Shown here in pieces: positions 27,812 through 36,652 of a DNA stretch of 64,000 nucleotides. Under the pieces are notes generated by a model. That model saw only the letters and a program-made list of their open reading frames with translations. It was not told the origin of the DNA and searched no databases. Each line of letters starts with the position of its first letter. Position 1 is the first letter of the stretch. The DNA lies in assembly GCF_019669965.1 (NCBI RefSeq), contig NZ_AP019781.1:868001-932000 (forward strand), read 5' to 3'. Source of the DNA: Methanoculleus chikugoensis (GTDB lineage Archaea; Halobacteriota; Methanomicrobia; Methanomicrobiales; Methanoculleaceae). A program made the position numbers and the translations under genes.

Positions 27812-29218
27812 ATGAGCGAGTATCAGGATATATTCGGTAGAATTGTCAGCCTTCTTGAGAAGCGATCGCCGCAGGGCCTCTCCATCTCCGCAATCTCCCG
27901 CGAACTCGGGATGAACCGGGCTACCGTCGCCAAGTACCTCGAGATGCTCCAGTCGAGCGGGGACGTGAGCATGCAGCGGTTCGGAAGATCGAAGCTGTAC
28001 ACCCCGGCGCAGCGGGTCCCGCTCTCGGAACTCTTTGACCGCCTCTCAAACGCGATCGTCATCCTGGACGCCGACCTCCAGATCCTCATGGTGAATACGA
28101 GTTTCATCAGGACTCTCGGCATCCACCGCGGGAGAAACATCCTCGGCGCCTCCCTCTTCGACCTGAACCTCCGTATCTTCTCGGACCCGACCATCATGCG
28201 GAATATCGAGAGGGTCCGGCAGTCCGGCACCTACCTCTCCGAGATGCAGTACATCGAGGACAGCACGAACCACATCTATCACATCGAGTTTGCCCCGACG
28301 GTCTCCCATGTGGGGAAGCCGGGGATCCTGATCAGCCTGCAGGATATCACGGCGTGGAAGAACACCGAAGCCGCCCTGAAGTACTCGGAGAAGATGATCC
28401 GGACGATCTTCGAGAGGGTTCCCAGCGGGATCATCCTTTTTACGGCCGATGGGACCGTTCTCAACGCAAATCGTGCGTCCCTGGGGATCCTCGGCCTGAA
28501 CGGGGTTCAGGAACTGGCGGAAGGAAATATCTTCGATATCTCCTGCTATAAAGGGAAGATCCTCGAGTTGATCCGGCAGGGAAAAGTCGCCGAGACGGAA
28601 CTCGCCTGCGATTTCGACCGCCTGAAACGGGATCAGCGGATTCCGAGCACCCGGTCGGGCGTCGCTTACTTCGACGTGGTCTTCACCCCGATCACTCCAG
28701 ACGGCGGGGTGACCTCACACGAGTTCGCCATCCTCTTCAGGGATATCACCACTGAGCGGCTGGCCCGGAAGGAGCTGGCCTTCAAGGAGACGCGCTACCG
28801 GTCGTTCTTCGAGAAGGCCTGCAACGGCGTCCTGATCTACGAGCCGATTGAGGGAGGAAACGAGTACATCATCAAAGACGTTAACGGGGTAACAGCAGCC
28901 CTCCTGCGGATGAACAAAGAAGACCTCGTCGGGAGGAAACTCTTCGAGGAATTCCCCGATCTCCCGAACCCGTACGTGCACGATCTCCTGTATCGCGTTC
29001 TGACCACCGAAAAGCCGGAGTTTGTTACACCGCTCAAATACCGGAACCGCGAGGACTTTCCCTGGATCTCCCATTATGTCTTCAAACTACCTTCCGGAGA
29101 GATCGCGTCTTTTATGATCGACGTATCGGATGCTGTCCGTAAGGAGGCTGAAGCGCCGTTCCAGGCGTGCAATGCTCGTGTAACGCGAGAGAATGACTTT
29201 TCTGGAATTAGTATATAA
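27812..29218 (+). CDS. helix-turn-helix protein with three PAS domains
   Basis: A 468-residue regulator. Residues 1-65 form a winged HTH (SISAISRELGMNRATVAKYLEMLQSSGDV). Three PAS domains follow: about 75-185 (ending in the PAC-like LISLQDITAWKNTEAAL), 195-320 (FERVPSGIILFTADGTVLNAN) and 330-450 (FFEKACNGVLIYEPIEGG). There is no histidine kinase domain, so a sensed ligand, redox state or light signal would act directly on DNA binding. The start at 27812 has GGAGG 9 nt ahead. Such one-component PAS regulators are common in Methanomicrobiales. The signal and targets are unknown. Confidence 0.8.
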   Translation: MSEYQDIFGRIVSLLEKRSPQGLSISAISRELGMNRATVAKYLEMLQSSGDVSMQRFGRSKLYTPAQRVPLSELFDRLSNAIVILDADLQILMVNTSFIRTLGIHRGRNILGASLFDLNLRIFSDPTIMRNIERVRQSGTYLSEMQYIEDSTNHIYHIEFAPTVSHVGKPGILISLQDITAWKNTEAALKYSEKMIRTIFERVPSGIILFTADGTVLNANRASLGILGLNGVQELAEGNIFDISCYKGKILELIRQGKVAETELACDFDRLKRDQRIPSTRSGVAYFDVVFTPITPDGGVTSHEFAILFRDITTERLARKELAFKETRYRSFFEKACNGVLIYEPIEGGNEYIIKDVNGVTAALLRMNKEDLVGRKLFEEFPDLPNPYVHDLLYRVLTTEKPEFVTPLKYRNREDFPWISHYVFKLPSGEIASFMIDVSDAVRKEAEAPFQACNARVTRENDFSGISI

Positions 29219-29433
29219 AACATTCTCTTATTGTTGAACACAGCCCCCCTCCTGCCCTCCGGGTGTAACCCCCCGCTCCCCGCGTGTCCTGGGGATTGTC
29301 GGGCTATTCGTGCTGGAATCCCAACGATTCTCCTGATAATTTGACGATCCCCCGGTGGTATGATCCAAGATGAATCGCGGGGCAGGCCAATATCTCCGAT
29401 CGCCGTCCGGGCATTGTTGAACATTAAACGATA
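29219..29433. other. non-coding gap before the adf promoter
   Basis: About 215 bp following the regulator gene, with no open frame of note. AT-rich patches occur near 29220-29235 and 29410-29433. No further structure is recognised. Confidence 0.5.
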
Positions 29434-29442
29434 TCTATATAG
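29434..29442 (+). promoter_or_regulatory. TATA box of adf
   Basis: TCTATATAG is the only strong TATA element between the regulator gene and adf. Transcription would start near 29465, leaving an unusually long leader of about 210 nt. Confidence 0.5.
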
Positions 29443-29464
29443 TCAGTCGCAAACATTATTCTTT

Positions 29465-29673
29465 CTGCGGAGAACTAGTCCGCACACCACAACAGGATCG
29501 GAAGAGAACCTTCAATGGGGTAGGATGGCCGTGATCCACCACAGATAAGTGGGATTAGATGTGTGGACCTCAGCTGCCGTACCAGTGCTCTCGTTGGAAC
29601 TGGTAGCGTATCAAGATTTGGGTAGGCCTGCCCTTGGATAGGTGACTTTGCCGATCATCAGGAGACCAGTACC
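29465..29673 (+). promoter_or_regulatory. long structured leader of adf
   Basis: The leader holds a perfect hairpin: TACCAGT (29580-29586) and ACTGGTA (29599-29605) around a 12-nt loop. A second ACCAGT (29665-29670) sits between the GGAG ribosome-binding site (29661-29664) and the ATG. ACTGGT could therefore pair either with the hairpin partner or with the start region, which is the geometry of a translational switch. This is inference from base pairing only. Confidence 0.35.
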
Positions 29674-30666
29674 ATGAAGACACAGATGGGTTACTTTGCA
29701 TCTATTGAGCAGTACCGCCCCATGGATGCGCTTGAACAGGCAGTCAGAGCAGAAAATGTCGGTTTCGATTCTATCTGGGTAGACGACCACTTCCACCCCT
29801 GGTATCACACCAATGCACAGACGGGGCAGGCCTGGGCCTGGATGGGTGCAGCACTCCAGGCCACCAAGAAGGCGTTCTTCTCGACGTGCATCACCTGCCC
29901 GATCATGCGGTACAACCCGGGAGTCGTCGCACAGACGTTCGCCACCCTCCGGCAGATGTACCCCGGTCGTGTGGGCATTGCCGTGGGCGCCGGCGAGGCG
30001 TTGAACGAGGTGCCGGTCACCGGCGAGTGGCCGAGCGTACCGGTGCGGCAGGACATGACCGTCGAGGCCGTCGAAGTGATGCAGAAACTCTGGGAGAGCA
30101 AGGAGCCCGTCTCCTTCAAGGGCAAGTATTACACCTTCGACAAGGCGTTTCTGTACACCAAGCCCGACGACAAGGTTCCGCTCTACTTCAGCGGAATGGG
30201 TCCGAAGGGAGCACAGCTGGCAGGGAAGCACGCCGACCACCTCATGACGGTGTCTGCGCCGCCCTCCGTGCTGAAGAATGTCACCATCCCGAACTTCGAG
30301 AAAGGCGCCCGCGAGGCCGGGAAGGACCCGAGCAAGATGGAGCACGCCATGCTCGTCTGGTACTCGGTCGACGCCGACTATGACAAAGCCATTGAGGCAC
30401 TGCGCTTCTGGGCCGGCTGCCTGGTTCCCGCCATGTTCAAATACAAGGTCTCCGATGCAAAGGAGGTCGAACTCCATGCAAACCTTGTCGGACATGACAT
30501 GATGAAGGACAACTTCATGGTCGCAACCGACGCCGAAGGGATGATCAAGGAGATCGAGCGGTTCAAGGCTGCAGGCATCAACCACTTCTGTCTCGGCAAC
30601 TCGAGCCCGAACGTGAACCTCGGCATCGATATCTTCAAGGAGATCATCCCCGCCGTCACGGAATGA
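29674..30666 (+). CDS. adf: F420-dependent secondary alcohol dehydrogenase
   Basis: A 330-residue member of the bacterial luciferase-like F420 family. It oxidises secondary alcohols such as 2-propanol to ketones with coenzyme F420, letting some methanogens use alcohols as electron donors. The sequence closely follows the Methanoculleus thermophilicus enzyme as I remember it: MKTQMGYFASIEQYRPMDAL, WVDDHFHPWYH, FSTCITCPIMRYNPG, GRVGIAVGAGEALNEVP, and LGNSSPNVNLGIDIFKE at the end. The length is identical. It is preceded by a long leader and followed 40 bp later by a cupin gene. It could be a related F420 oxidoreductase, but the match is strong. Confidence 0.92.
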   Translation: MKTQMGYFASIEQYRPMDALEQAVRAENVGFDSIWVDDHFHPWYHTNAQTGQAWAWMGAALQATKKAFFSTCITCPIMRYNPGVVAQTFATLRQMYPGRVGIAVGAGEALNEVPVTGEWPSVPVRQDMTVEAVEVMQKLWESKEPVSFKGKYYTFDKAFLYTKPDDKVPLYFSGMGPKGAQLAGKHADHLMTVSAPPSVLKNVTIPNFEKGAREAGKDPSKMEHAMLVWYSVDADYDKAIEALRFWAGCLVPAMFKYKVSDAKEVELHANLVGHDMMKDNFMVATDAEGMIKEIERFKAAGINHFCLGNSSPNVNLGIDIFKEIIPAVTE

Positions 30667-30706
30667 ACCGGGCTTGCCCGGTCCATCCCGATCTATGGGA
30701 GAAACG

Positions 30707-31096
30707 ATGGAAAACCAGAACATTGCCCGGCTCATGGAGGAGGGTGCCGCCTTCTTCCCTGCAGAGAAAGCGGGCAGGCGACCCGTGTGGTACTCGAACC
30801 CGGCATGGACCGGTGTCGCCCTGGCGGATCTCGCGCCGGGAGCGGACACGAAGGGGTCGTTCTCTTCCCATCTCGTCAGGGTGCGTAAGGACTGTGAGGT
30901 TCCTGACCACCTTCACGAGAGCCAGTGGGAGTGGAACGCCATCCTCGCCGGGCACGGGAAGATGATCCTCGATGGGAGAGAGATACTCTTCAAGCCCGGG
31001 GACACCTTCACCACGCCGCCCGGCGTCCGTCACACCGTCATCGCCGACAAGGAGGATCTCGCACTGCTGGCAGTATTTGTTACCGGCCCGAAGTGA
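30707..31096 (+). CDS. small cupin-domain protein
   Basis: A 129-residue single-domain cupin. The metal-binding motifs are DHLHESQWEWNAILAGHGKMI (His pair and Glu) and TTPPGVRHTVIAD (second His). The N-terminal 35 residues are a small cap. Such proteins bind a metal and a small organic ligand; the substrate is unknown. It follows adf closely in the same direction and is probably cotranscribed, which hints at a role in alcohol or ketone metabolism. The ATG at 30707, with GGGAG just upstream, is preferred over the in-frame start at 30674. Confidence 0.8.
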   Translation: MENQNIARLMEEGAAFFPAEKAGRRPVWYSNPAWTGVALADLAPGADTKGSFSSHLVRVRKDCEVPDHLHESQWEWNAILAGHGKMILDGREILFKPGDTFTTPPGVRHTVIADKEDLALLAVFVTGPK

Positions 31097-31374
31097 TGGC
31101 AGGGGTTTCCCGGCCTCATTCTTCCCGATATCACACCTCCGTGTCCGGTGCCCCCGGGTACGGGGATTTCCGCCCCGTTATCACACATCTCCCTGCTGAA
31201 AAAATCGGCATCTCCACCTTATAAGCCGATGGAACCCACCCGGGGGCACCTTCAATATCCGCCTCATCTTTTTTAAGTAAAGGAGCATTACCCCCCGCGA
31301 CGGCGTTCATCGAGACGATCGTTGTCGGATAGTCGGGAATGTCGGAGTTTGAGTATATACTGAACTTTGCGCAG
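31097..31374. other. gap between the cupin gene and the corA remnant
   Basis: About 280 bp. It contains a repeated cccgatatcacac / cccgttatcacac pair (31126-31185) and a possible TATA (accttataag, near 31218). No gene is recognised. Confidence 0.4.
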
Positions 31375-31540
31375 AATCATGAACGGGCGGATGCCTGCCT
31401 GCCGGGCACCACGACGACGTCGATCCGGGTGGCCGTCTGTCGGCGTATCCATGGCCCGGCCCCGGTGAGTTCGACGCACTCATGCTCCTTCGTGCAGTCG
31501 ACGACCCGGATCGAGAGTTCTCCACAGGTTTTCCTGTTGC
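31375..31540 (-). pseudogene. decayed 5' fragment of corA
   Basis: Read on the minus strand, this matches the first 60 codons of the intact corA at 39703-40701: KTCGELSIRVVDCT, EHECVELTGAGPWI and TRIDVVVVPGRQA parallel KTCGILSIRVIDYT, EHECIELTEAWSWI and TWIDVVGVPER. A segment of about 12 bases and one of about 30 are missing, and a stop follows. It lies 80 bp beyond the end of cooC, in the same orientation as the full-length gene on the other side of the acs operon. Confidence 0.75.
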
Positions 31541-31618
31541 GCCTTCACCGTCCCGGGCAATGCGGGTCCGGACAGTATGATTGCGCCGGAACCGTTGCGT
31601 TGTCCCGGCGCGGCGCCG

Positions 31619-32374
31619 TCACTCCCCTCGCCGGGCGCACTCCTCAACGAGCCGGGCGGCAAGATCGCGCACCGCCGCCCGCGCCGGGCTGTTCTGCGGG
31701 ATCCCGACGATCGGCGTCCCGGCAAGATCCGCCTCCCCTATGCCCGGGTCCTCCGGGATACGGGCGATGAGGGGGAGATCGCTCTCGATAGTGTCGTCGC
31801 CCCGGTCACGGTTGACGACGAGGAAGATCCTCTCCCGCGAGAGGCCGAGCGACTCCGCGAGGTCCCGGATGCGGCCGGCGGTCCGCATCCCGCGGGCCCC
31901 GGGATCGCTCACGATCAGGAGGACCTTCGGGCTCTGGATCGTCCCCCGGGCGATATGCTCCATCCCGGCCTCGGAATCCACGACGACGAGCCGGTAACCA
32001 CGCTCAAGCGTCTCGATGCACTCGGTGAGGAGGGCGTTCGGGAAACAGTAGCACCCCGACCCCTCCGGCCGGCCCATGGCAAGGAGGTCGTAGCCCTCCG
32101 CCTCCGCGAGCGCCCGGCGGAACCGGTATCTGACATATCCAGTCCGGTCCATGCCCGGGGGGATGGACCGGGTGAAGGCCTCCTCCCGCATGCTCCCGAG
32201 CGTCTCGGTGAGGGCGATCCCGAGAGCCTCGTGGAGGTTCGCGTTCGGGTCGGCGTCCACGGCGAGGATCGGCCGCTTGCCGGCCGCGATCAGCGCATCG
32301 ATCAGGAGCGACGCGATCGTCGTCTTCCCGGTCCCGCCTTTGCCGGATATGACGACGGTGCAGGGCCGGATCAT
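31619..32374 (-). CDS. cooC: CooC/AcsF-type nickel-insertion ATPase
   Basis: A 251-residue MinD-like ATPase that matures Ni-containing CODH or ACS. The deviant Walker A loop GKGGTGKTT is at 11-19, and Walker B-like VDSEAGMEH and VDADPN are present. The metal-binding CxC (Cys108, Cys110 in GSGCYCFPNALL), diagnostic for CooC/AcsF, is intact. It is the last gene of the acs operon, overlapping the upstream gene by 4 bp (ATGA). Since no CODH gene is nearby, its client here is probably the acetyl-CoA synthase A-cluster. Confidence 0.9.
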   Translation of the reverse strand: MIRPCTVVISGKGGTGKTTIASLLIDALIAAGKRPILAVDADPNANLHEALGIALTETLGSMREEAFTRSIPPGMDRTGYVRYRFRRALAEAEGYDLLAMGRPEGSGCYCFPNALLTECIETLERGYRLVVVDSEAGMEHIARGTIQSPKVLLIVSDPGARGMRTAGRIRDLAESLGLSRERIFLVVNRDRGDDTIESDLPLIARIPEDPGIGEADLAGTPIVGIPQNSPARAAVRDLAARLVEECARRGE

Positions 32375-33396
32375 GGCTCCTCACCCCGCAGGCGGCGGGA
32401 GAGCGACGCGGTCGCCGCCATGATCGCGGCGGCCTCTCCCTCGGAGGCGTTCCGGATCCCGCAGGTCGGCGTGATCAGTGACTGGCGGTCGAAGAGGTCG
32501 GGGTCGATGGTCTCCGTCGCGCGGGCGCGGACATCCTGGAACCGGGAGAAGAACGAGTCCGGGCTCTCCGCCGCAAAGACGGCGTGGTCCGCGGGGACGA
32601 TCCCCCAGGCCACCACGCCACCCCGCTCCATGTAGCGGGCGATATCGTCGGCGTAGAGCAGAAACTCGCGGGCGTAGGTCCAGGCGTCGATCGAGACCAC
32701 GGCGGGGGCAAGGCCGAGGACGAATCCCCAGTCGGTGTTGGCGCAGCAGTGGATCCCGAACCCCCCGTCGAGGAGGGCGGCGATATCCTCGATGGCGGAG
32801 GCCGCGACCCCGGCATCCACCGGGACGACTGCTGAACCGAGCGACGCAAGGTAGGGCTCGCTCAGCACGACGAGTGTCGCGCGTGCACCCATCCGTTCCC
32901 GCATCGTCTCCTCGCACCATCTGGCCCGGAGGCCGAGAAGTTTCCCGAGCAGGTCGGCGTACTCCGGGTCGTAGAGGATGGGCCGGCGCGTCTCGTCCAC
33001 CACCTGCATCCCGAAGGTCACCGGGCCGGTCACCTGACACTTGACCAGGAGGGCGTCCGAGAGGTCGCGGCCCAGCATCGCGTGGAACCCCGACCCGTAG
33101 GCTTCACCGACCCGGTAGGGCTCTGCGTTCCGTTCGAGGTAGTCGAGCAGGACCCGCTCCATCGCCTCCGAGGGGTCGGTGCTCCGGTCGACCACGAGCC
33201 CGCTGTCCCGGACCACTCCGCCGGGAAGGTGCTCGGCATCGGCAACGACGATCGCCTCTAAAAGTCCCCGGTTCGGCAGGGTGGGGATGTAAGGGATCCG
33301 TGGGAAGGCCGCGAGCACCGCCCGGCACGCCGCGTCGGGGTCACGGTGGGGAAGCGCCCCCACGCCGGTCGCGAGGAGTTCAGGGGACGGGATCAT
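32371..33396 (-). CDS. MetE-like core methyltransferase (folate-independent methionine synthase type)
   Basis: A 341-residue protein matching only the C-terminal catalytic barrel of cobalamin-independent methionine synthase. The zinc ligands of MetE appear as His216 and Cys218 (GIHCCANTDW), Glu180 (LSEPYL) and Cys312 (TPTCGIRN). The N-terminal folate-binding half is absent. Core MetE proteins (families such as MesA, MesB and MesC) take the methyl group from a corrinoid protein, and some are predicted to use the corrinoid iron-sulfur protein. Lying between the CFeSP activator and cooC in this operon, it probably passes methyl groups from CFeSP to homocysteine, or the reverse. It overlaps both neighbours by 4 bp. 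A different thiol acceptor is possible. Confidence 0.78.
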   Translation of the reverse strand: MIPSPELLATGVGALPHRDPDAACRAVLAAFPRIPYIPTLPNRGLLEAIVVADAEHLPGGVVRDSGLVVDRSTDPSEAMERVLLDYLERNAEPYRVGEAYGSGFHAMLGRDLSDALLVKCQVTGPVTFGMQVVDETRRPILYDPEYADLLGKLLGLRARWCEETMRERMGARATLVVLSEPYLASLGSAVVPVDAGVAASAIEDIAALLDGGFGIHCCANTDWGFVLGLAPAVVSIDAWTYAREFLLYADDIARYMERGGVVAWGIVPADHAVFAAESPDSFFSRFQDVRARATETIDPDLFDRQSLITPTCGIRNASEGEAAAIMAATASLSRRLRGEEP

Positions 33397-35315
33397 GCCT
33401 GCCACGACCTCACCCCCTGCTTCGCCCGGCACGCCTCGAGCGTCTGCTGCACGTGCGGGAAAAGCGCGATGTCCGTATGCGGCAGGAAACAGCTCGACGT
33501 ATACCGGTCCATGAACGACGGGTCCGCGTTCAGCTCGATATACGTGATCCGCCGGGCAAGCCCGTCGAGTTCCTTCCTTCGCCTGCGGTCGACGAGGGCG
33601 ATGTTCGCGCCGGTGATCGCCCCGTTCCCGATGTTCTCGATACACTCGGGGGGTATCTCGGGTATCAGCCCGATGGTGACGGCGTTCTCCTTGTTGAGGT
33701 AGTTCCCGAACGCCCCTGAGAAGCAGACCCTGCTGATATCACCGGGAGCAAGGCCCGCTGCGTCGAGGAGCGTCATGCAGGCGGCATGGATCGCCGCCTT
33801 GCTCATGATCAGGCTCTTGATGTCGTTCTCGGTGATGACGATCTCCTTCCCGATCGACGTCTCCTCCTTCCAGGCCACGACGTACTCGGGGTAATACTGC
33901 CCCTTCCGGATACGGGGGTGATCGAGTTCCAGGTTGATCCCCCCTGTCCGGTCGATGACGCAGGCGCGGAAGAGCTCCGCAAGCAGGTCGATGAGGCCTG
34001 ATCCGCAGATCCCTCGCGGTCGGAGACCGTTGATCGTCGAGACGGACGGCGCGAGGGTGTCGGGGTCGATCCGGACCCGCTCGATCGCGCCCGGGTTTGC
34101 CCGCATCCCGAAGAGCACCTCCCCGCCCTCCAGGGCCGGGCCGGCCGCGCCTGCGCAGGAGAGCATCCAGTCGCTGTTGCCGAGCACGGCCTCGAAGTTC
34201 GTGCCGATGTCCACCATGAGCGTGGCCTCCTCGCGCTCCGCCATCCCGGCGGCCAGGATGTCGGCGATGATGTCGCCGCCGATGAAGTTCGAGACCGCCG
34301 GGAAGGTGTAGACCCCGGCGTTCGTGTGGGCCGCGATGCCGATCCGCCCGGCGGCCGTCGAGAGCATCCGGCGCACGACCGGGATGTAGGGTTCAGCGAT
34401 CATGTAGGCGGGGTCGATCCCGAGGAGGAGGTGGGTCATCACCGTGTTGCCGGCGATCATCACCTCCAGGATCTCCTCGCGGTCGATCCCCGCGGCATCG
34501 GCGGCGGTCGTCAGGGCCTCGTTGATGCTCTCCGCCGCGAGTTGCTGCAGCCGCGCAAGGCCGCTTCTGCGGGAGAAGTTCACCCGCGAGAGGATGTCCT
34601 CGCCGCAGGAGATCTGGCGGTTGTAGTTCGAGGCCGTAGCAAGGATCCGGCCGTCGACGAGACTCCGGATGTAGGCCACGATCGTGGTCGTCCCGAGATC
34701 CACCGCCGCCCCGTAGAGTCTCCCCGTGGTGTCGCCCTCGTCCACGCTGCTCAAGCGGTAGCCGCCGGGGACAAGGGCGACCGTGGCGGTTACGTGCCAC
34801 CCGCTCCGGCGGAGCACCTGCGGGAGGGAGCAGAGGACGCCGAGCGGCGCGTAGACCCTGTTCGGGGGCGGCCCGCCCTGTCGCTCGATCCCCTCGAGCA
34901 GGCGGCCGAGGTCGGGGGTCGTGTCCTCAAGGGACGGCGGTTCGAGGCGGACCTCGTATTTCCGCACGGCGGGGTTGAGCGGGATCTCCTGCATGCCGGG
35001 GATCTCGACGAGGATCTTCTGTTCCTCGATGAGCGACCCGGCGGGGACCTCGACCTGGACGTCGCCGACGACGTACGCCCGGCAGGCAAGGCATACCCCG
35101 CGGGCGATCTCCTCTTCCGAGAAGAACCTGCGGTACTTCTCGCGGTCGAACGACACCGTGCCGTCTTTTACATAGACCTGGCACTTCCCGCACTTACCCT
35201 CTCCGCCGCAGACCACGTTCATGGAGAGGCCGGCAGCGCGGGCCGCGTCGAGGAGGGTCGCCCCCTCCGGCACGGTCACCTTCCGGTAACCCGGGAGGAA
35301 CGTCACGGTCGGCAT
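33393..35315 (-). CDS. corrinoid reductive activator (RACo-like, ASKHA ATPase)
   Basis: A 640-residue protein of the DUF4445/RACo family that reduces inactive Co(II) corrinoid back to Co(I) in an ATP-dependent way. The N-terminus is a [2Fe-2S] ferredoxin domain (Cys36, Cys42, Cys45 and Cys75 or Cys78). A linker follows, then the ASKHA ATPase part with AAVDLGTTTIVAYI, VMIAGNTVMTHLLL and LMVDIGTNFEAVLGN, and a C-terminal Cys-containing tail. It starts at an ATG sharing one base with the acsC stop and ends with a 4-bp overlap onto the MetE-like gene. Size and order match the bacterial acs activator (Orf7). Confidence 0.9.
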   Translation of the reverse strand: MPTVTFLPGYRKVTVPEGATLLDAARAAGLSMNVVCGGEGKCGKCQVYVKDGTVSFDREKYRRFFSEEEIARGVCLACRAYVVGDVQVEVPAGSLIEEQKILVEIPGMQEIPLNPAVRKYEVRLEPPSLEDTTPDLGRLLEGIERQGGPPPNRVYAPLGVLCSLPQVLRRSGWHVTATVALVPGGYRLSSVDEGDTTGRLYGAAVDLGTTTIVAYIRSLVDGRILATASNYNRQISCGEDILSRVNFSRRSGLARLQQLAAESINEALTTAADAAGIDREEILEVMIAGNTVMTHLLLGIDPAYMIAEPYIPVVRRMLSTAAGRIGIAAHTNAGVYTFPAVSNFIGGDIIADILAAGMAEREEATLMVDIGTNFEAVLGNSDWMLSCAGAAGPALEGGEVLFGMRANPGAIERVRIDPDTLAPSVSTINGLRPRGICGSGLIDLLAELFRACVIDRTGGINLELDHPRIRKGQYYPEYVVAWKEETSIGKEIVITENDIKSLIMSKAAIHAACMTLLDAAGLAPGDISRVCFSGAFGNYLNKENAVTIGLIPEIPPECIENIGNGAITGANIALVDRRRRKELDGLARRITYIELNADPSFMDRYTSSCFLPHTDIALFPHVQQTLEACRAKQGVRSWQA

Positions 35316-36649
35316 CAGGCCTTCCACTCCTTCTCCAGGTATCCGGGGAGATCGGCCGCGTCGCGGGGGCCGACCAGCACCTTCCAGCCGGTCGCGTCCT
35401 CGATCTTTCCGGAGAGCGGGGCGGCGTAGCCGGGGATGACGAGGAACCGGTGGTCCACGAGTTCTGCGACGCCGAACTTCTTGAGCGAGTCGGCGACGAG
35501 GGTCTCCGTCAGTTTCCCGCCGGCTACGGCCGTGAGGACCGAGAGCCCCTCCGTGTCCGCTATGAAGAGGTAGCAGGGGATCCGGGATGCCTCCAGGTAG
35601 CCGAGCAGCGTGAAGTAGGTGAGCGAGAAGTTCACCGTGAGGAGGACCGGGGCGGCCGGCCCGGGCTCGTTGATCGGGTAGATGCCCGGCATCACCTGGA
35701 TGGGCTTCTGCGGGTCGGTGTAGATGTTCTGCCGCAGGGTGAGCGCCGCCCCACGCGAGGCGGGGGAGAGCGGGAGGGTGACGATGATCCCTGCATACTT
35801 CAGGATGCCCGCCGCGAGGGCCGCATCGGTCTCCCCGAAGGCGCCGGCGTCGAGGTAGAGGGGGTAGCCGAGCGCAGGCTCGGTCCGCCCGACGGCCGCT
35901 CTCCGGATCTCCGTTGCAGTGGCGATGAAGTCGGAGAGTGACAACGGTGCGGGGTCGAGCACGAGGTCGGGGACCCCGGCCTCCGCGCACTTCACGGCGA
36001 GGACGGCAAGTTCGGCGGGACCGGCGGCCCGGACGGCGAGAGGACAGCCGTAGCGCTTCGCGAGGGCGGTGAGGGCCTCCCAGTTCTCTTCGGTCGCGGC
36101 GTGGACCAGCGGCCGGTACTGCCCCGCGGCCGCGAGGGCCGCCTCGAAGGCTGCAGGGTCGTCAGCGATCAGCGCGAGAGGGAGGCTGCTCCCGCCCCCG
36201 GAGAGCGCCACGGCCTCTGCGAAGCGATCGGGACGGTTGCTCTCGTACTTCACCGCAACTCCGTTGAGGACGAGGTCCTGCCCCACCCGGTGGACGACGG
36301 TCTCTTTGACCGTCTCCACGACAGAGCGCACCTCGTCCTCCGACCAGGCATCGGAGACCTGCACCATGATGCCGGGCGGGTGGTAGAAGGTCTTCTCGTG
36401 CCGGAAGAGAACAAACTCCTCGCCGACCGCGATCGACCGCTCGCCTGCGCCGACCTCGACGAGCCGGACCAGCGGCCGGGTCACCCCGCCGAGGAGGGTC
36501 TTCGTATCGGGGTCGAGGTCCGGGCAGGCCTCGATATCCGCCTTTCCTATGGCGAGTTTCATGGCGAAGGCGAGGCAGGTGGGGTAGCCGCACCTCTTGC
36601 AGTTCGTCTTCGGGAGATGCTTGTAGATGTCGAGTGCTTTCATCGCCAT
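35315..36649 (-). CDS. acsC: corrinoid iron-sulfur protein large subunit
   Basis: A 444-residue gamma-type subunit of CFeSP. The N-terminal [4Fe-4S] site is Cys17, Cys20, Cys25 and Cys42 (TNCKRCGYPTC...EACPDL). A TIM barrel follows and then the C-terminal cobamide-binding domain (NFSLTYFTLLGYLEASRIPCYL region). It carries the methyl group as methyl-Co(III) between the methyl donor and acetyl-CoA synthase. The length fits the bacterial AcsC and archaeal CdhE families. It is 3 bp after acsD. No separate AcsE methyltransferase is encoded nearby, so the methyl donor may be methyl-tetrahydromethanopterin directly, as in archaeal systems. Confidence 0.93.
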   Translation of the reverse strand: MAMKALDIYKHLPKTNCKRCGYPTCLAFAMKLAIGKADIEACPDLDPDTKTLLGGVTRPLVRLVEVGAGERSIAVGEEFVLFRHEKTFYHPPGIMVQVSDAWSEDEVRSVVETVKETVVHRVGQDLVLNGVAVKYESNRPDRFAEAVALSGGGSSLPLALIADDPAAFEAALAAAGQYRPLVHAATEENWEALTALAKRYGCPLAVRAAGPAELAVLAVKCAEAGVPDLVLDPAPLSLSDFIATATEIRRAAVGRTEPALGYPLYLDAGAFGETDAALAAGILKYAGIIVTLPLSPASRGAALTLRQNIYTDPQKPIQVMPGIYPINEPGPAAPVLLTVNFSLTYFTLLGYLEASRIPCYLFIADTEGLSVLTAVAGGKLTETLVADSLKKFGVAELVDHRFLVIPGYAAPLSGKIEDATGWKVLVGPRDAADLPGYLEKEWKA

Positions 36650-36652
36650 GGT

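Noticed and set aside
34326-35429. 367-codon + strand frame opposite the RACo-like gene
   Set aside because: Mirror frame within the acs operon; it would need a promoter inside a well-defined gene.
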